From the NCBI GenBank assembly GCA_031552735.1, contig JAVBMF010000051.1, positions 1 through 51,246 of the forward strand: a DNA stretch of 51,246 nucleotides, in the 5' to 3' direction. The translations under genes were made by a program, and so were the position numbers. The first letter of the stretch is position 1; the number at the start of each line of letters is the position of its first letter. Below are positions 8,392-16,400 of this stretch, piece by piece. Source of the stretch: JAVBUY01 sp031552735. Lineage in GTDB: Bacteria; Bacillota; Clostridia; Christensenellales; Aristaeellaceae. The notes under the pieces are model-generated. The model worked only from the letters and a program-made list of their open reading frames with translations. It did no database searches and was not told the origin of the DNA.

Positions 8392-8988
8392 ATGGTGACA
8401 AGAGAGCGGATACGTGAGGCCGCCAAGCAGGCGCGCCGACACCTTGCGCCGGACGCTGCGCGGCGGCAAGCCGAACAAGTGACGGCGCACGTGCGCGCGT
8501 GGCCGGTCTATCAGGCGGCACGGACGGTGCTGCTGTATATTGCGATGGGGGACGAGCTGGACACCGCCGCGCTGCTGGACGCGGTGCTGACCGACGGCAA
8601 AACGCTGCTGGTGCCGCGCTGCGCTCCAGAGGGGCGGATGGGCGCGGTGGCGACGAACGACTGGCGCGCGCTGCCCAAGGGACGTTTCGGGCTGTCCGAG
8701 CCGCCGAGCGATGCGGCGGCATTCGATCCGGCGCGCATCGATCTGGTGCTGCTGCCCGGGCTGGCGTTTGACCCGGCGGGCAACCGCCTGGGCTGGGGCG
8801 CGGGCTACTACGATCGGTTCTTGCCGCGCACGCGTGCGGTGACCGCCGGATTGGCGTTTTGCGAGCAGGTACTGCCGCATGTGCCGTCCATGCCGCACGA
8901 TGTGGCGGTGCAATACCTGATAACGCCGGAGGGCGTGGTCATTGCGGAGGATAAGGAGGCTGGCGCGCATGGCACAGCAATCGAGTGA
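8392..8988 (+). CDS. 5-formyltetrahydrofolate cyclo-ligase
   Basis: The enzyme converts 5-formyl-THF to 5,10-methenyl-THF with ATP, recycling a folate storage and inhibitor form. The 198-residue protein has an N-terminal basic helix ('KQARRHLAPDAARR') and the family nucleotide-binding signature 'GNRLGWGAGYYDRFL' near residues 127-141, preceded by 'LLPGLAFDP'. The ATG at 8392 is 8 bases after alr and follows GGGGCGGGT. Its end overlaps the next gene by 20 bases. Confidence 0.92.
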   Translation: MVTRERIREAAKQARRHLAPDAARRQAEQVTAHVRAWPVYQAARTVLLYIAMGDELDTAALLDAVLTDGKTLLVPRCAPEGRMGAVATNDWRALPKGRFGLSEPPSDAAAFDPARIDLVLLPGLAFDPAGNRLGWGAGYYDRFLPRTRAVTAGLAFCEQVLPHVPSMPHDVAVQYLITPEGVVIAEDKEAGAHGTAIE

Positions 8989-9766
8989 ACCGGTGGGGCT
9001 TGCGGCACAGCACTGGCTGGGCACCGTGTGGATGCCCGCGCTGCGCGTGTGCGGGTATGTGCTGATGACTGGCGCATTGGCAATGCTGCTGGGCGGCGTG
9101 CTGCTGCTCGGCCCGCTGTGGCTGCGCGTGGTCACCGGCATTGCGATGTTTCTGGCAATCGCGGTGCTGGTATATGTGGGTGGCCGTGCGCAGGGGCAGC
9201 GGGATCAGGCGCATGGTGAGCTGATGGCGTGCCGCGTCGCCGAGGGAGCGGAGCCTTCGCGGCAAGAGTTGGCGACCTGCTATCATCCGCTCAAGGGCTT
9301 GACGGCGGCCGCGATCGGTGCGCTGCCATGGTTTGTGGCGGCGGTCATGCTCGCGGTTCTCGCCAAGCCGTACACCTACCAACTACAGGATTTGCCCACC
9401 TGGCTGGACTATTATCGTACCCGTGCCGATATCGGCGACGCGTTGGCGTACTATTTGGTGAAACCCGGCTGGGGCGTGCTGGACACGGTGCGCGTCATCA
9501 CACGCACCGCGCTGATGCCGTTGGCCAACATCGCGACCAGCCTGGGCAATCAGGCGGTATACTGGCTGGAGAAACTGAGTCCGCTGCTGGTGCTTACGCT
9601 GCCTGCCGCATACGCAGCGGGGTACCTGCGCGGCCCGGCCTTGCAGCGGCGCATCCAGGCCTATCACCAGCAGGCTAAGCAAAAGCAGCTCAGACGCGTC
9701 GCCAGAAAGCAAAAAAAGGAGCGCGACAAGTTCCAACGCGAGAACGGCCCGGGGTCGCTGAACTGA
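8969..9766 (+). CDS. Uncharacterised polytopic membrane protein
   Basis: No family is recognised. The 265-residue protein has two hydrophobic segments in the first third (about 32-75), one near 110-130 and one near 205-230, and a strongly basic C-terminus rich in Lys, Arg and Gln. The start has a good ribosome site (AAGGAGG, 9 bases upstream) and lies within the end of the cyclo-ligase gene, so translation is probably coupled. Nothing in the sequence points to a substrate or reaction. Confidence 0.7.
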   Translation: MAQQSSEPVGLAAQHWLGTVWMPALRVCGYVLMTGALAMLLGGVLLLGPLWLRVVTGIAMFLAIAVLVYVGGRAQGQRDQAHGELMACRVAEGAEPSRQELATCYHPLKGLTAAAIGALPWFVAAVMLAVLAKPYTYQLQDLPTWLDYYRTRADIGDALAYYLVKPGWGVLDTVRVITRTALMPLANIATSLGNQAVYWLEKLSPLLVLTLPAAYAAGYLRGPALQRRIQAYHQQAKQKQLRRVARKQKKERDKFQRENGPGSLN

Positions 9767-9804
9767 TTCCAACCAAATCTTCCTGCCGCCCGCGCGCGAA
9801 CCTG

Positions 9805-9832
9805 TTGTAAAAATGATATTATTTGGTATACT
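9805..9832 (+). promoter_or_regulatory. Promoter of the rsmD-coaD operon
   Basis: TTGTAA and TATACT are 16 bases apart, and a TG one base before the -10 makes it an extended -10 site. The rsmD start follows 24 bases later. Confidence 0.65.
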
Positions 9833-9855
9833 ATCGGAATAGGGGAGGTGGCGCT

Positions 9856-10419
9856 TTGCGCATTATCGGCGGAAGCGCGCGCGGGCGCACCTTGCTGGCA
9901 CCGCCCGGCAACCAGACGCGCCCCACCCAAGACTATGTGCGCGAGTCGCTGTTCAACATCCTCATGCGCGATGTGCCCGGCGCAAAGGTGCTCGACCTGT
10001 TTGCCGGATCCGGCGCGCTGGCGCTGGAGAGCGTCAGCCGTGGCGCGGACAGCGCTGTGCTGGTGGATCAGGCGGCGGGCGCGGCGGCCACGATCCGCCG
10101 CAACATCGCGCAGTTGGGCTTTGACACGCAGTGCGCACTGCTCGCCTGCGACTGGCGGCAGGCGCTCAATCGGCTCAGCCAGACAGAGCGCACCTTCGAT
10201 CTTGTTTTTCTTGATCCGCCTTACGCGCTGACCGATACCGGCGCGATCGCCGAGGCACTGCTCGCGCACCGCTTGCTGGCACCCGATGCGCTGCTGGTGG
10301 TCGAGCACCGCCGCGACACGCCGCCCAAGGCTGTGCTAGGATTTGTGCAGGCTGACCAGCGCACCTATGGCGATACGTGGATCACATTTTTGCGCAAAGA
10401 GGAGAATGGGCATGCGTAG
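9856..10419 (+). CDS. rsmD: 16S rRNA (guanine(966)-N2)-methyltransferase RsmD
   Basis: RsmD methylates G966 of 16S rRNA using SAM. The 187-residue protein begins 'RIIGGSARGRTL', the typical RsmD opening. It has the SAM motif 'DLFAGSGALALES' at 47-59 and the catalytic 'DPPY' at 120-123. The start is a TTG behind GGGGAGGTG with 5-base spacing; the open frame further upstream covers the promoter. It overlaps coaD by 8 bases, a very common pairing in Bacillota. Confidence 0.93.
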   Translation: MRIIGGSARGRTLLAPPGNQTRPTQDYVRESLFNILMRDVPGAKVLDLFAGSGALALESVSRGADSAVLVDQAAGAAATIRRNIAQLGFDTQCALLACDWRQALNRLSQTERTFDLVFLDPPYALTDTGAIAEALLAHRLLAPDALLVVEHRRDTPPKAVLGFVQADQRTYGDTWITFLRKEENGHA

Positions 10420-10891
10420 CGGAATTTTTCCGGGCAGCTTCGACCCGATCACCCTAGGGCATCTGGACATCATCCGCCGTGCAGCGCCATTGTTTGACGA
10501 GCTGATCGTCGCGGTGGCGGTTAACCCGGCCAAGAACGCCACCTTTTCAGTGGATCAGCGCATGGACATGATCCAAGCGGTGACGCGTGACCTGCCCAAT
10601 GTCAAGGTGGCGCATTTCACCGGACTGCTGATGGACTACGCGTCCCGGCAGAATGCGCAGGCGGTGGTGCGCGGGCTGCGCGCGGTCAGCGATTTCGAAT
10701 ACGAATTTCAGATGGCGCAGCTCAATCGCCAACTCAATCCCCATGTGGAAACGCTGTTTATGATGACCGCGCCACAGTATGCATATATCAGCGCGAGCAT
10801 GGCGCGCGAAATCGCCGCGCTCGGCGGCGACATTACTGCGCTGGTGCCCGCGAGCATCGTCCCCGCCGTGCTTGCCGCGTGCAAGCGATAG
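10412..10891 (+). CDS. coaD: Phosphopantetheine adenylyltransferase
   Basis: CoaD transfers AMP from ATP to 4'-phosphopantetheine in coenzyme A synthesis. The 159-residue protein has 'GSFDPITLGHLDII' (8-21), with the TxxH nucleotidyl-transfer motif (T14, H17), and the C-terminal 'ISASMAREIAALGGD' region that binds ATP. Length is normal. The ATG at 10412 lies inside the end of rsmD and is preceded by GAGGAG; another ATG 6 bases upstream is possible. Confidence 0.95.
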   Translation: MRSGIFPGSFDPITLGHLDIIRRAAPLFDELIVAVAVNPAKNATFSVDQRMDMIQAVTRDLPNVKVAHFTGLLMDYASRQNAQAVVRGLRAVSDFEYEFQMAQLNRQLNPHVETLFMMTAPQYAYISASMAREIAALGGDITALVPASIVPAVLAACKR

Positions 10892-10921
10892 GCCCGTCGG
10901 ACAAAAGAGAGGAGCAAACGT

Positions 10922-11500
10922 ATGGATTTGCATGAGGCGCTCAATCGCATGGAAGCAACGGTTGAGCAAGGAAAGAAGAGCATGTTCAGCCACCTGTTCC
11001 TGATCGATCGCGATGTGCTGATTGATCAGATTCAGGATATGCGCGAGAGCATTCCCGACGCGATTCGCGACGCCGGGAATGTTGTGCGCAGCCAGAACCG
11101 CATCCTGACCGATGCGAAGAAGTTCTATGACAACACCATCGCGGAGGCCGAGGCGCGCGCCCGCAGCCTGGTGCAGGAGGCCGAGAGCCGCGCACGCCAG
11201 ACGCTGGAGGATGTGGAGACGCGTGCGCGTCAGACCGAGATGGCCAGTCAGGAGCACGCGCAGGCGCTGATTGCCGATGCCGAGCGCAAGGCGCAGGCCA
11301 TGATCGCGCAGACCGAGGTGGTGCGCCGTGCCGAAGTGCAGGCGCGCGAAATCGTCGATCAGGCGATGGAGAAGGGCAACACCATTTATCAAAACGCGCT
11401 GGACAAGACCGAGGAGATTTTAAGCGCTGCCGAGCAGATGTTTGCCGAGCGCACCAATGAGCTGCGCCGCCACCGCACTGAGGTCAGCCAGTACCGCTGA
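10922..11500 (+). CDS. Coiled-coil protein (DivIVA/ATPase-subunit-like)
   Basis: The 192-residue protein is largely one coiled coil from about residue 60 to 185. It is full of Ala, Glu, Gln and Arg, with repeated 'AE.RAR' patterns such as 'AEARARSLVQEAESRARQT'. It has no signal or membrane segment. Similar coiled-coil proteins often follow coaD in Clostridia and are named DivIVA-like or 'ATPase' by similarity to ATP synthase b stalks; this name says little about function. It lies 30 bases after coaD with GAGAGGAG before the ATG. A structural role is an inference. Confidence 0.75.
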   Translation: MDLHEALNRMEATVEQGKKSMFSHLFLIDRDVLIDQIQDMRESIPDAIRDAGNVVRSQNRILTDAKKFYDNTIAEAEARARSLVQEAESRARQTLEDVETRARQTEMASQEHAQALIADAERKAQAMIAQTEVVRRAEVQAREIVDQAMEKGNTIYQNALDKTEEILSAAEQMFAERTNELRRHRTEVSQYR

Positions 11501-11523
11501 CCGATAGCAGAAAGGAAACGCGT

Positions 11524-11727
11524 ATGACAACAAAACTGTTTGTCGAGGGGATGTCCTGCCAGCACTGCGTGCGCCACGTGGCCGAGGCGCTGGAGGAAAT
11601 GGCCGGAGTGATCAGCGCCAAGGTCGATCTGGACGCAAAGAGCGCCACCGTGGAGCATGACGACGCCGTCACAGCGCAGGCGATGATCGCCGCGATCGAC
11701 GAAGCGGGCTACAGCGCGCGCGTATAA
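11524..11727 (+). CDS. CopZ-like heavy-metal-associated domain protein
   Basis: The 67-residue protein is a single HMA ferredoxin-like domain with 'GMSCQHCVRHV', whose two cysteines bind Cu(I) or a similar soft metal. Such proteins act as copper chaperones to CopA ATPases or CsoR repressors. Neither is present beside it, so its partner must lie elsewhere. The ribosome site is AAAGGAAACGCGT before ATG. It could be co-transcribed with the coiled-coil gene 23 bases upstream. Confidence 0.88.
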   Translation: MTTKLFVEGMSCQHCVRHVAEALEEMAGVISAKVDLDAKSATVEHDDAVTAQAMIAAIDEAGYSARV

Positions 11728-11794
11728 TTCTTTGGCGTATCGGTTGCCGCCCGCGCATATCCTGAGAACACAGGATGTGCGAGGAGGGTGGCCT

Positions 11795-11995
11795 ATGAAC
11801 GGGTTCTGGAAAAAGCTGGGCAGCCGACTGCGTTCCCCGGCGGTATGGACGGCATTATTTGCGCTGGTGCTGTTCGTGATCAAGAAGTGGATGGGCGTCC
11901 GCGTGGAGGGAATCGATACATTTGTGGAGCTGCTGATGAGCGCGATGGTGGCATTCGGCATCCTGAACAATCCGGATGCCCGCGACACATTTTAG
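11795..11995 (+). CDS. Small phage-holin-like membrane protein (phi LC3 type)
   Basis: The 66-residue protein has two hydrophobic helices, 'AVWTALFALVLFVIKKWMG' and 'FVELLMSAMVAFGIL'. It ends 'NNPDARDTF', resembling the 'LLGIVNDPTT' ending of phi LC3-family holins. GAGGAGGGTGGCCT gives a strong ribosome site. No endolysin, tail or other phage gene is adjacent, so it is either a domesticated holin-like protein or a phage relic. Family placement is from motif memory only. Confidence 0.65.
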   Translation: MNGFWKKLGSRLRSPAVWTALFALVLFVIKKWMGVRVEGIDTFVELLMSAMVAFGILNNPDARDTF

Positions 11996-12047
11996 CAAAC
12001 TTTTCTCGCAAGACGCGCACGTTTTATCTCCATTCAAGCAATTTTGC

Positions 12048-12071
12048 GCCCGGTGTGGACCGGGCTGTTTC
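12048..12071 (+). terminator. Probable terminator after the holin-like gene
   Basis: A 7-bp perfect stem GCCCGGT/ACCGGGC with a 4-base loop is followed by a T-rich but interrupted tail (TGTTTCTT). Confidence 0.5.
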
Positions 12072-12088
12072 TTATATTGTGCTTCATA

Positions 12089-12110
12089 GCACTGCACAGT
12101 GCCATTTTTT
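12089..12110 (+). terminator. Second hairpin with T-run before the GGDEF gene
   Basis: GCACT/AGTGC with a 4-base loop is followed by CA and six T, so it can act as an intrinsic terminator. It lies just upstream of the GGDEF operon promoter. Confidence 0.5.
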
Positions 12111-12146
12111 CGTATATAATATGCGTACAATAATTGGAAATGCGCA

Positions 12147-12174
12147 TGTACATATTTCCTCATTCTGGTATAAT
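12147..12174 (+). promoter_or_regulatory. Promoter of the c-di-GMP signalling operon
   Basis: TGTACA and a perfect TATAAT are 16 bases apart, with a TG one base before the -10. A second TATAAT lies at 12115-12120. The GTG start of the GGDEF gene is at 12213. Confidence 0.6.
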
Positions 12175-12212
12175 AGGAACATCAGCAATAAAAAACGGCA
12201 AGAGGGCTCGAC

Positions 12213-13370
12213 GTGCGAAATGAATTTTTGCTCCGGCTGTTCAACAGAGTTTGGCCGGAACCCAAAGATCTGGACTTCTTTGAAACCTATACGGCGCTAG
12301 CAATCATCAGTGTGGTAGCGATGCTGCCGCATATCTTTTTATTGGGTTTTTTCGCGCGGCATGGTATCGCGCTGCTGGTGTGTGCCAACGTGGTCAGCAT
12401 CGCCATCTATGCCGCGGCGTTTATTCTGTCGCAAAAGGGCGTGCCGCATATCAGCGCCATCATCATGACGCTGGAGGTGTGCGGGTACAGTCTGCTCACC
12501 ACGTATCTGCTGGGTACCGAAACACTGACGCAGTGGTATGTCCTGATGCCGCTGATTTCGCACTACCTGTTTACCGACGTGACGCGCGCGCAGCGTATCA
12601 CGCTGACGACGCTGTGCTTTCTGGTGCTCAATGTTTGCTTTTTGATGGGATACGCAGTTGAGCCCGTCTATGCTCAGGTGCCTAACCTGCCCATGCTGCG
12701 GGTGCTGAATATCAATGTGGTGTTTTTCGCGATGCTGATCGAGCTGTGGATCAGCAACTCGGTGCGCGCGATCACCAAGGGCGCGCATCAGCGCACGCTG
12801 CGCGAGGTGCAGGATCAGTCCTTCCGCGATCCGCTGACGCAGTTGTTCAACCGTCGTTTTCTCGATGTGATGTTTCCGGAATGGATCATGGATAAAAAGC
12901 ACAACAGAACCGTACTGGTGCTTATCGACCTAGATGCGTTCAAGCTGGTGAACGACCGCTTTGGACATGTCGAGGGGGACCGTGTGCTGCGCGCGTTTGC
13001 CGACGGCATGCGCGCGATGTTGCGCCATACAGACTTGCAGGTGCGCTGGGGCGGCGATGAGTTTGTGGTGGTGATGAACGGCGTGACCGAGCAGCGCGCA
13101 GTGCAGGTGCTGCGCAAGCTGCAGCGCCATTTTGCCGAGAACCCGATGGTGATCGGCAACAACGAGATCTACAAGATTGATTTCTCCGCGGGCATCTGCT
13201 TCTATAATCCGGAGATTGGCATGGAAGCCTCGCTGCGGTTGTGCGACCAGTGCATGTATGCCGGCAAGCGCGAGGGCAAGGGGCGCATCACCTGCGAAAG
13301 CGCCCTGATAGGACGGGAAAACGCGACAGAAAACGCCTGCGAGGATGAAAGCGAAACACCGCAGGCATAA
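12213..13370 (+). CDS. Membrane diguanylate cyclase (GGDEF)
   Basis: The 385-residue protein makes c-di-GMP from two GTP. It has about six hydrophobic segments in residues 28-185, then a GGDEF domain from about 200. The active site 'WGGDEFVVVM' has GGDEF at 280-284. An RxxD inhibitory site (RHTD, 271-274) lies five residues before it, so product inhibition is expected. The C-terminal 25 residues are acidic and non-conserved. The GTG start follows AAGAGGG with 7-base spacing. The kinase gene begins 42 bases after its stop, and the phosphodiesterase ends the same cluster. Confidence 0.92.
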   Translation: MRNEFLLRLFNRVWPEPKDLDFFETYTALAIISVVAMLPHIFLLGFFARHGIALLVCANVVSIAIYAAAFILSQKGVPHISAIIMTLEVCGYSLLTTYLLGTETLTQWYVLMPLISHYLFTDVTRAQRITLTTLCFLVLNVCFLMGYAVEPVYAQVPNLPMLRVLNINVVFFAMLIELWISNSVRAITKGAHQRTLREVQDQSFRDPLTQLFNRRFLDVMFPEWIMDKKHNRTVLVLIDLDAFKLVNDRFGHVEGDRVLRAFADGMRAMLRHTDLQVRWGGDEFVVVMNGVTEQRAVQVLRKLQRHFAENPMVIGNNEIYKIDFSAGICFYNPEIGMEASLRLCDQCMYAGKREGKGRITCESALIGRENATENACEDESETPQA

Positions 13371-13412
13371 AGCGCCTTCAAAAATCACTTCGCGGGAAGG
13401 GAGAAAGGCCGT

Positions 13413-16400
13413 ATGCAGCATGCACAGCATGCCCCCGGGCGACGCGCGCGCTCAAGCGCGTTTATCGCCATTGCGATCCTATTTGCGCTGGTTTTGTGTG
13501 TCTTGCTGATGTACACATACTACAACATCTCCGAGCGCGATCTGCGCTATTATTTGATGGACGAGCTCAAGCAAACCGCAACCTACATGCGGCTGGAGTT
13601 TGAGAAAAAACCGCCCTTCACGCCGTCCGCGCTGGACGAAACGGTTTCCAACTATTTTATCCGGCATGATTTGACCACCAATTCGCTCAACGACCGGCAC
13701 GCGCAAAAGGCGGTGCTGGATTTTCGCGTGCTGGACGACAGTGTGGAGCGCACGCTGTTCGCCTATGACAAAACAAACGGCATGCGCGTGTTTGGGAAAA
13801 GTAATCAGTATGTCACCGCGTCACAGATCGCCGCGGCGCTGAGTGGCAGCACCTATTCTTATCTGCGTACGACGCTGGACGACGGCATGCGCATGACCAC
13901 GGCGCAGCTGCGCATAGGGCTCGGTCGATCGGTCTATGGCCTGCGCATCGCGGTGCCCACGCGTGAAGTACTGATTGCCGCGCTGCCGCCCATGCTGCTG
14001 AGCATGACGCTGATGCTGGCGCTGATGGGCATGTTGTTTCTGTATGTGCATTTTACCAGCCGTAGCTTTATTCGGCAGGCCGAGCACGGCGCGTCGCGTC
14101 TGCAACGCATCTTGGACAGTGTGCATTCGCATGTGTTTGTCGTGCGGCCGGAGGATGATCATGTTCTGTTCATGAACAAAGCGATGCGCGAGGCGTACCG
14201 TGTGCAGGACGCCGATCTGGCGGGTAAGCGCTGCTGGGAGGTCATCCAGACCGGCATGACGGAGCGCTGCCCATTCTGCGCGATGGAGAAGCTGGAGGCC
14301 GAGCCGACCAAAGCCTATGTCTGGGAGCGCACGAACGAAGCGACCGGGCGCACCTATCGCAACACAGACTTGCTGATCGAGTGGGACGACGGGCAGTTGG
14401 TGCACATGGAGCACGCCGAGGACATCACCGAGAGCCGCCGTCTGCTGGAAGTGATGGCACGCCAGGTTGAGCACCAGAAGCTGCTGGCTAAGATATCGCT
14501 GGATATCGGCACACAGCGGCAATTTTCCGAGCAATTGCAGCACATCCTGCGCGACAGCGCCGGGTTTGTGGGTGCCGATCGCGCGCTGGTTCTGCGCTAT
14601 GACGCGGCGGATCAGGCGCTGGTATTTTCCGCCGAGTGGTGCGCGCAGGGTCAACGCCCGCTGCGCGAGGTGGCGCTGTCGCTGCCCTACCGCGAGCAGG
14701 ACACGAGACACACACAGGACGAGGACGGAACGCCCCGAATGGTGCGGCTGGCGCAAATCCCCGCGCCATTGCGCGAGCATGCGCAGCTATTGGGCATACA
14801 GAGTTTGGTGTACGTGCCGGTGCAGGTCGAGTTTGGCGAGCGGGTGGTGCTCTGCTTTGCCACCAGCCGCCCCGAGCATGTGTGGCCGGAGCAGGATATG
14901 GCGCTGATGCACATGCTGTCGGGCATCTTTTCGGTGGCGATCCAGCGCAACCGCACCCAGCAGCAGCTGGACCAGACGCAGCGGACGCTGCATAGCGTTA
15001 TGGAGCACATCCCGCTGGGCATCTACTGGAAAGACCGGCATTCGCGTTACCTGGGCTGCAACAAGCAGTACGGGACGCTGATGGGCATTGACCCCGCCAA
15101 GGTGACAGGGCATACCGATACCGAATTGTTCGCCGAGGAAATCGCCATCCAGCACTGTGCCACCGATCAGGAAGCCATGACCACCGGCAATATCGTGTCC
15201 GGCTACATCGGCAGCAGCATGCACCGCGACGCGGCCAGCCTGTGGATCAGCGAGAAGAAGCTGGCGGTATATGATGACGCGGGCAATGTCGCGTTCATTC
15301 TGGGTATACTGGAGAACATTACCCAGCGCAAGGTGGCCGAGCAGCGCCGTGATCAGTCGCTGGCGCAGCTGAAAGCCGTGATGGAGAACTATCCGGGCGT
15401 GATCTGGAGTTTGGACAACCAGTATCGCTGCACCATGGCCGGTGGATTCCTGCGCGACCAGAATATGCGCCTGCCCGCCGACGAATGGCTGGGACAGACC
15501 GTCGATGAGTTGTATGATGACCTGCCCGAGGTGATCGACTACTGCAAGCGCACCTACACCGAAGGCCCGCAAAACTTTACTGTGTCCTATTCGGAGATGA
15601 GTTTCAGCTTCTATACCGCGCCGATGTTCGATGAGAACGGGCATGTGTTCGGCATTGTCACCACCTGCATGGATGTCACCGACGCAGTGCGCATGCAGCA
15701 CGAGCTGGAGCAGGCGATCATGACCGCCGAGCGCGCCAGTCACGCCAAGAGCGACTTCCTCTCGCGCATGAGCCATGAAATCCGCACGCCGATGAATGTG
15801 ATCATCGGCATGTGCCGCATCGCGTTGCGCGCTGAATCGCAGGAGAAGATTCAGCACTCGCTGGAGCAGATCGACGTGTCGGCCAAGCATTTGCTCGGCC
15901 TGATCAACGACATACTGGACATGTCCAAGATCGAGGCCAACAAGCTCGAGCTGCATGACGAGCCGTTTGATCTGGAGCACATGCTCATGACCATCAGCAA
16001 CAACATCATGGTGCGCGCCGAGGAACGCAAGCAGATGCTGCAAATCCTCACCGCGCGCGACATGCCCAAATGGTTTGTCGGCGATGAACTGCGCCTCTCG
16101 CAGGTCATCACCAATCTCTTTACCAACGCCATCAAGTTCTCGCCCGATGGCGGCAACATCGTGCTCAGCGTCAAGGAAATGTCGCGCGAGCAGGACTTGA
16201 GCACGCTGGAGTTCCGCGTGCGCGACCACGGCATCGGCATGACGCCCGAACAAGTGAACAAGCTGTTCCAGTCCTTTGAGCAGGCCGATGGCGGCATCGC
16301 GCGCAAGTATGGCGGCACCGGGCTTGGTCTGGCGATCTGCAAGAGCATTGTCAACCTGATGCACGGCGATATATGGGTCGAGAGCGAGCCGGGCAAGGGC

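Noticed and set aside
11795..11995. Prophage
   Set aside because: One holin-like gene only; no integrase, capsid, tail or lysin gene and no attachment sites nearby.
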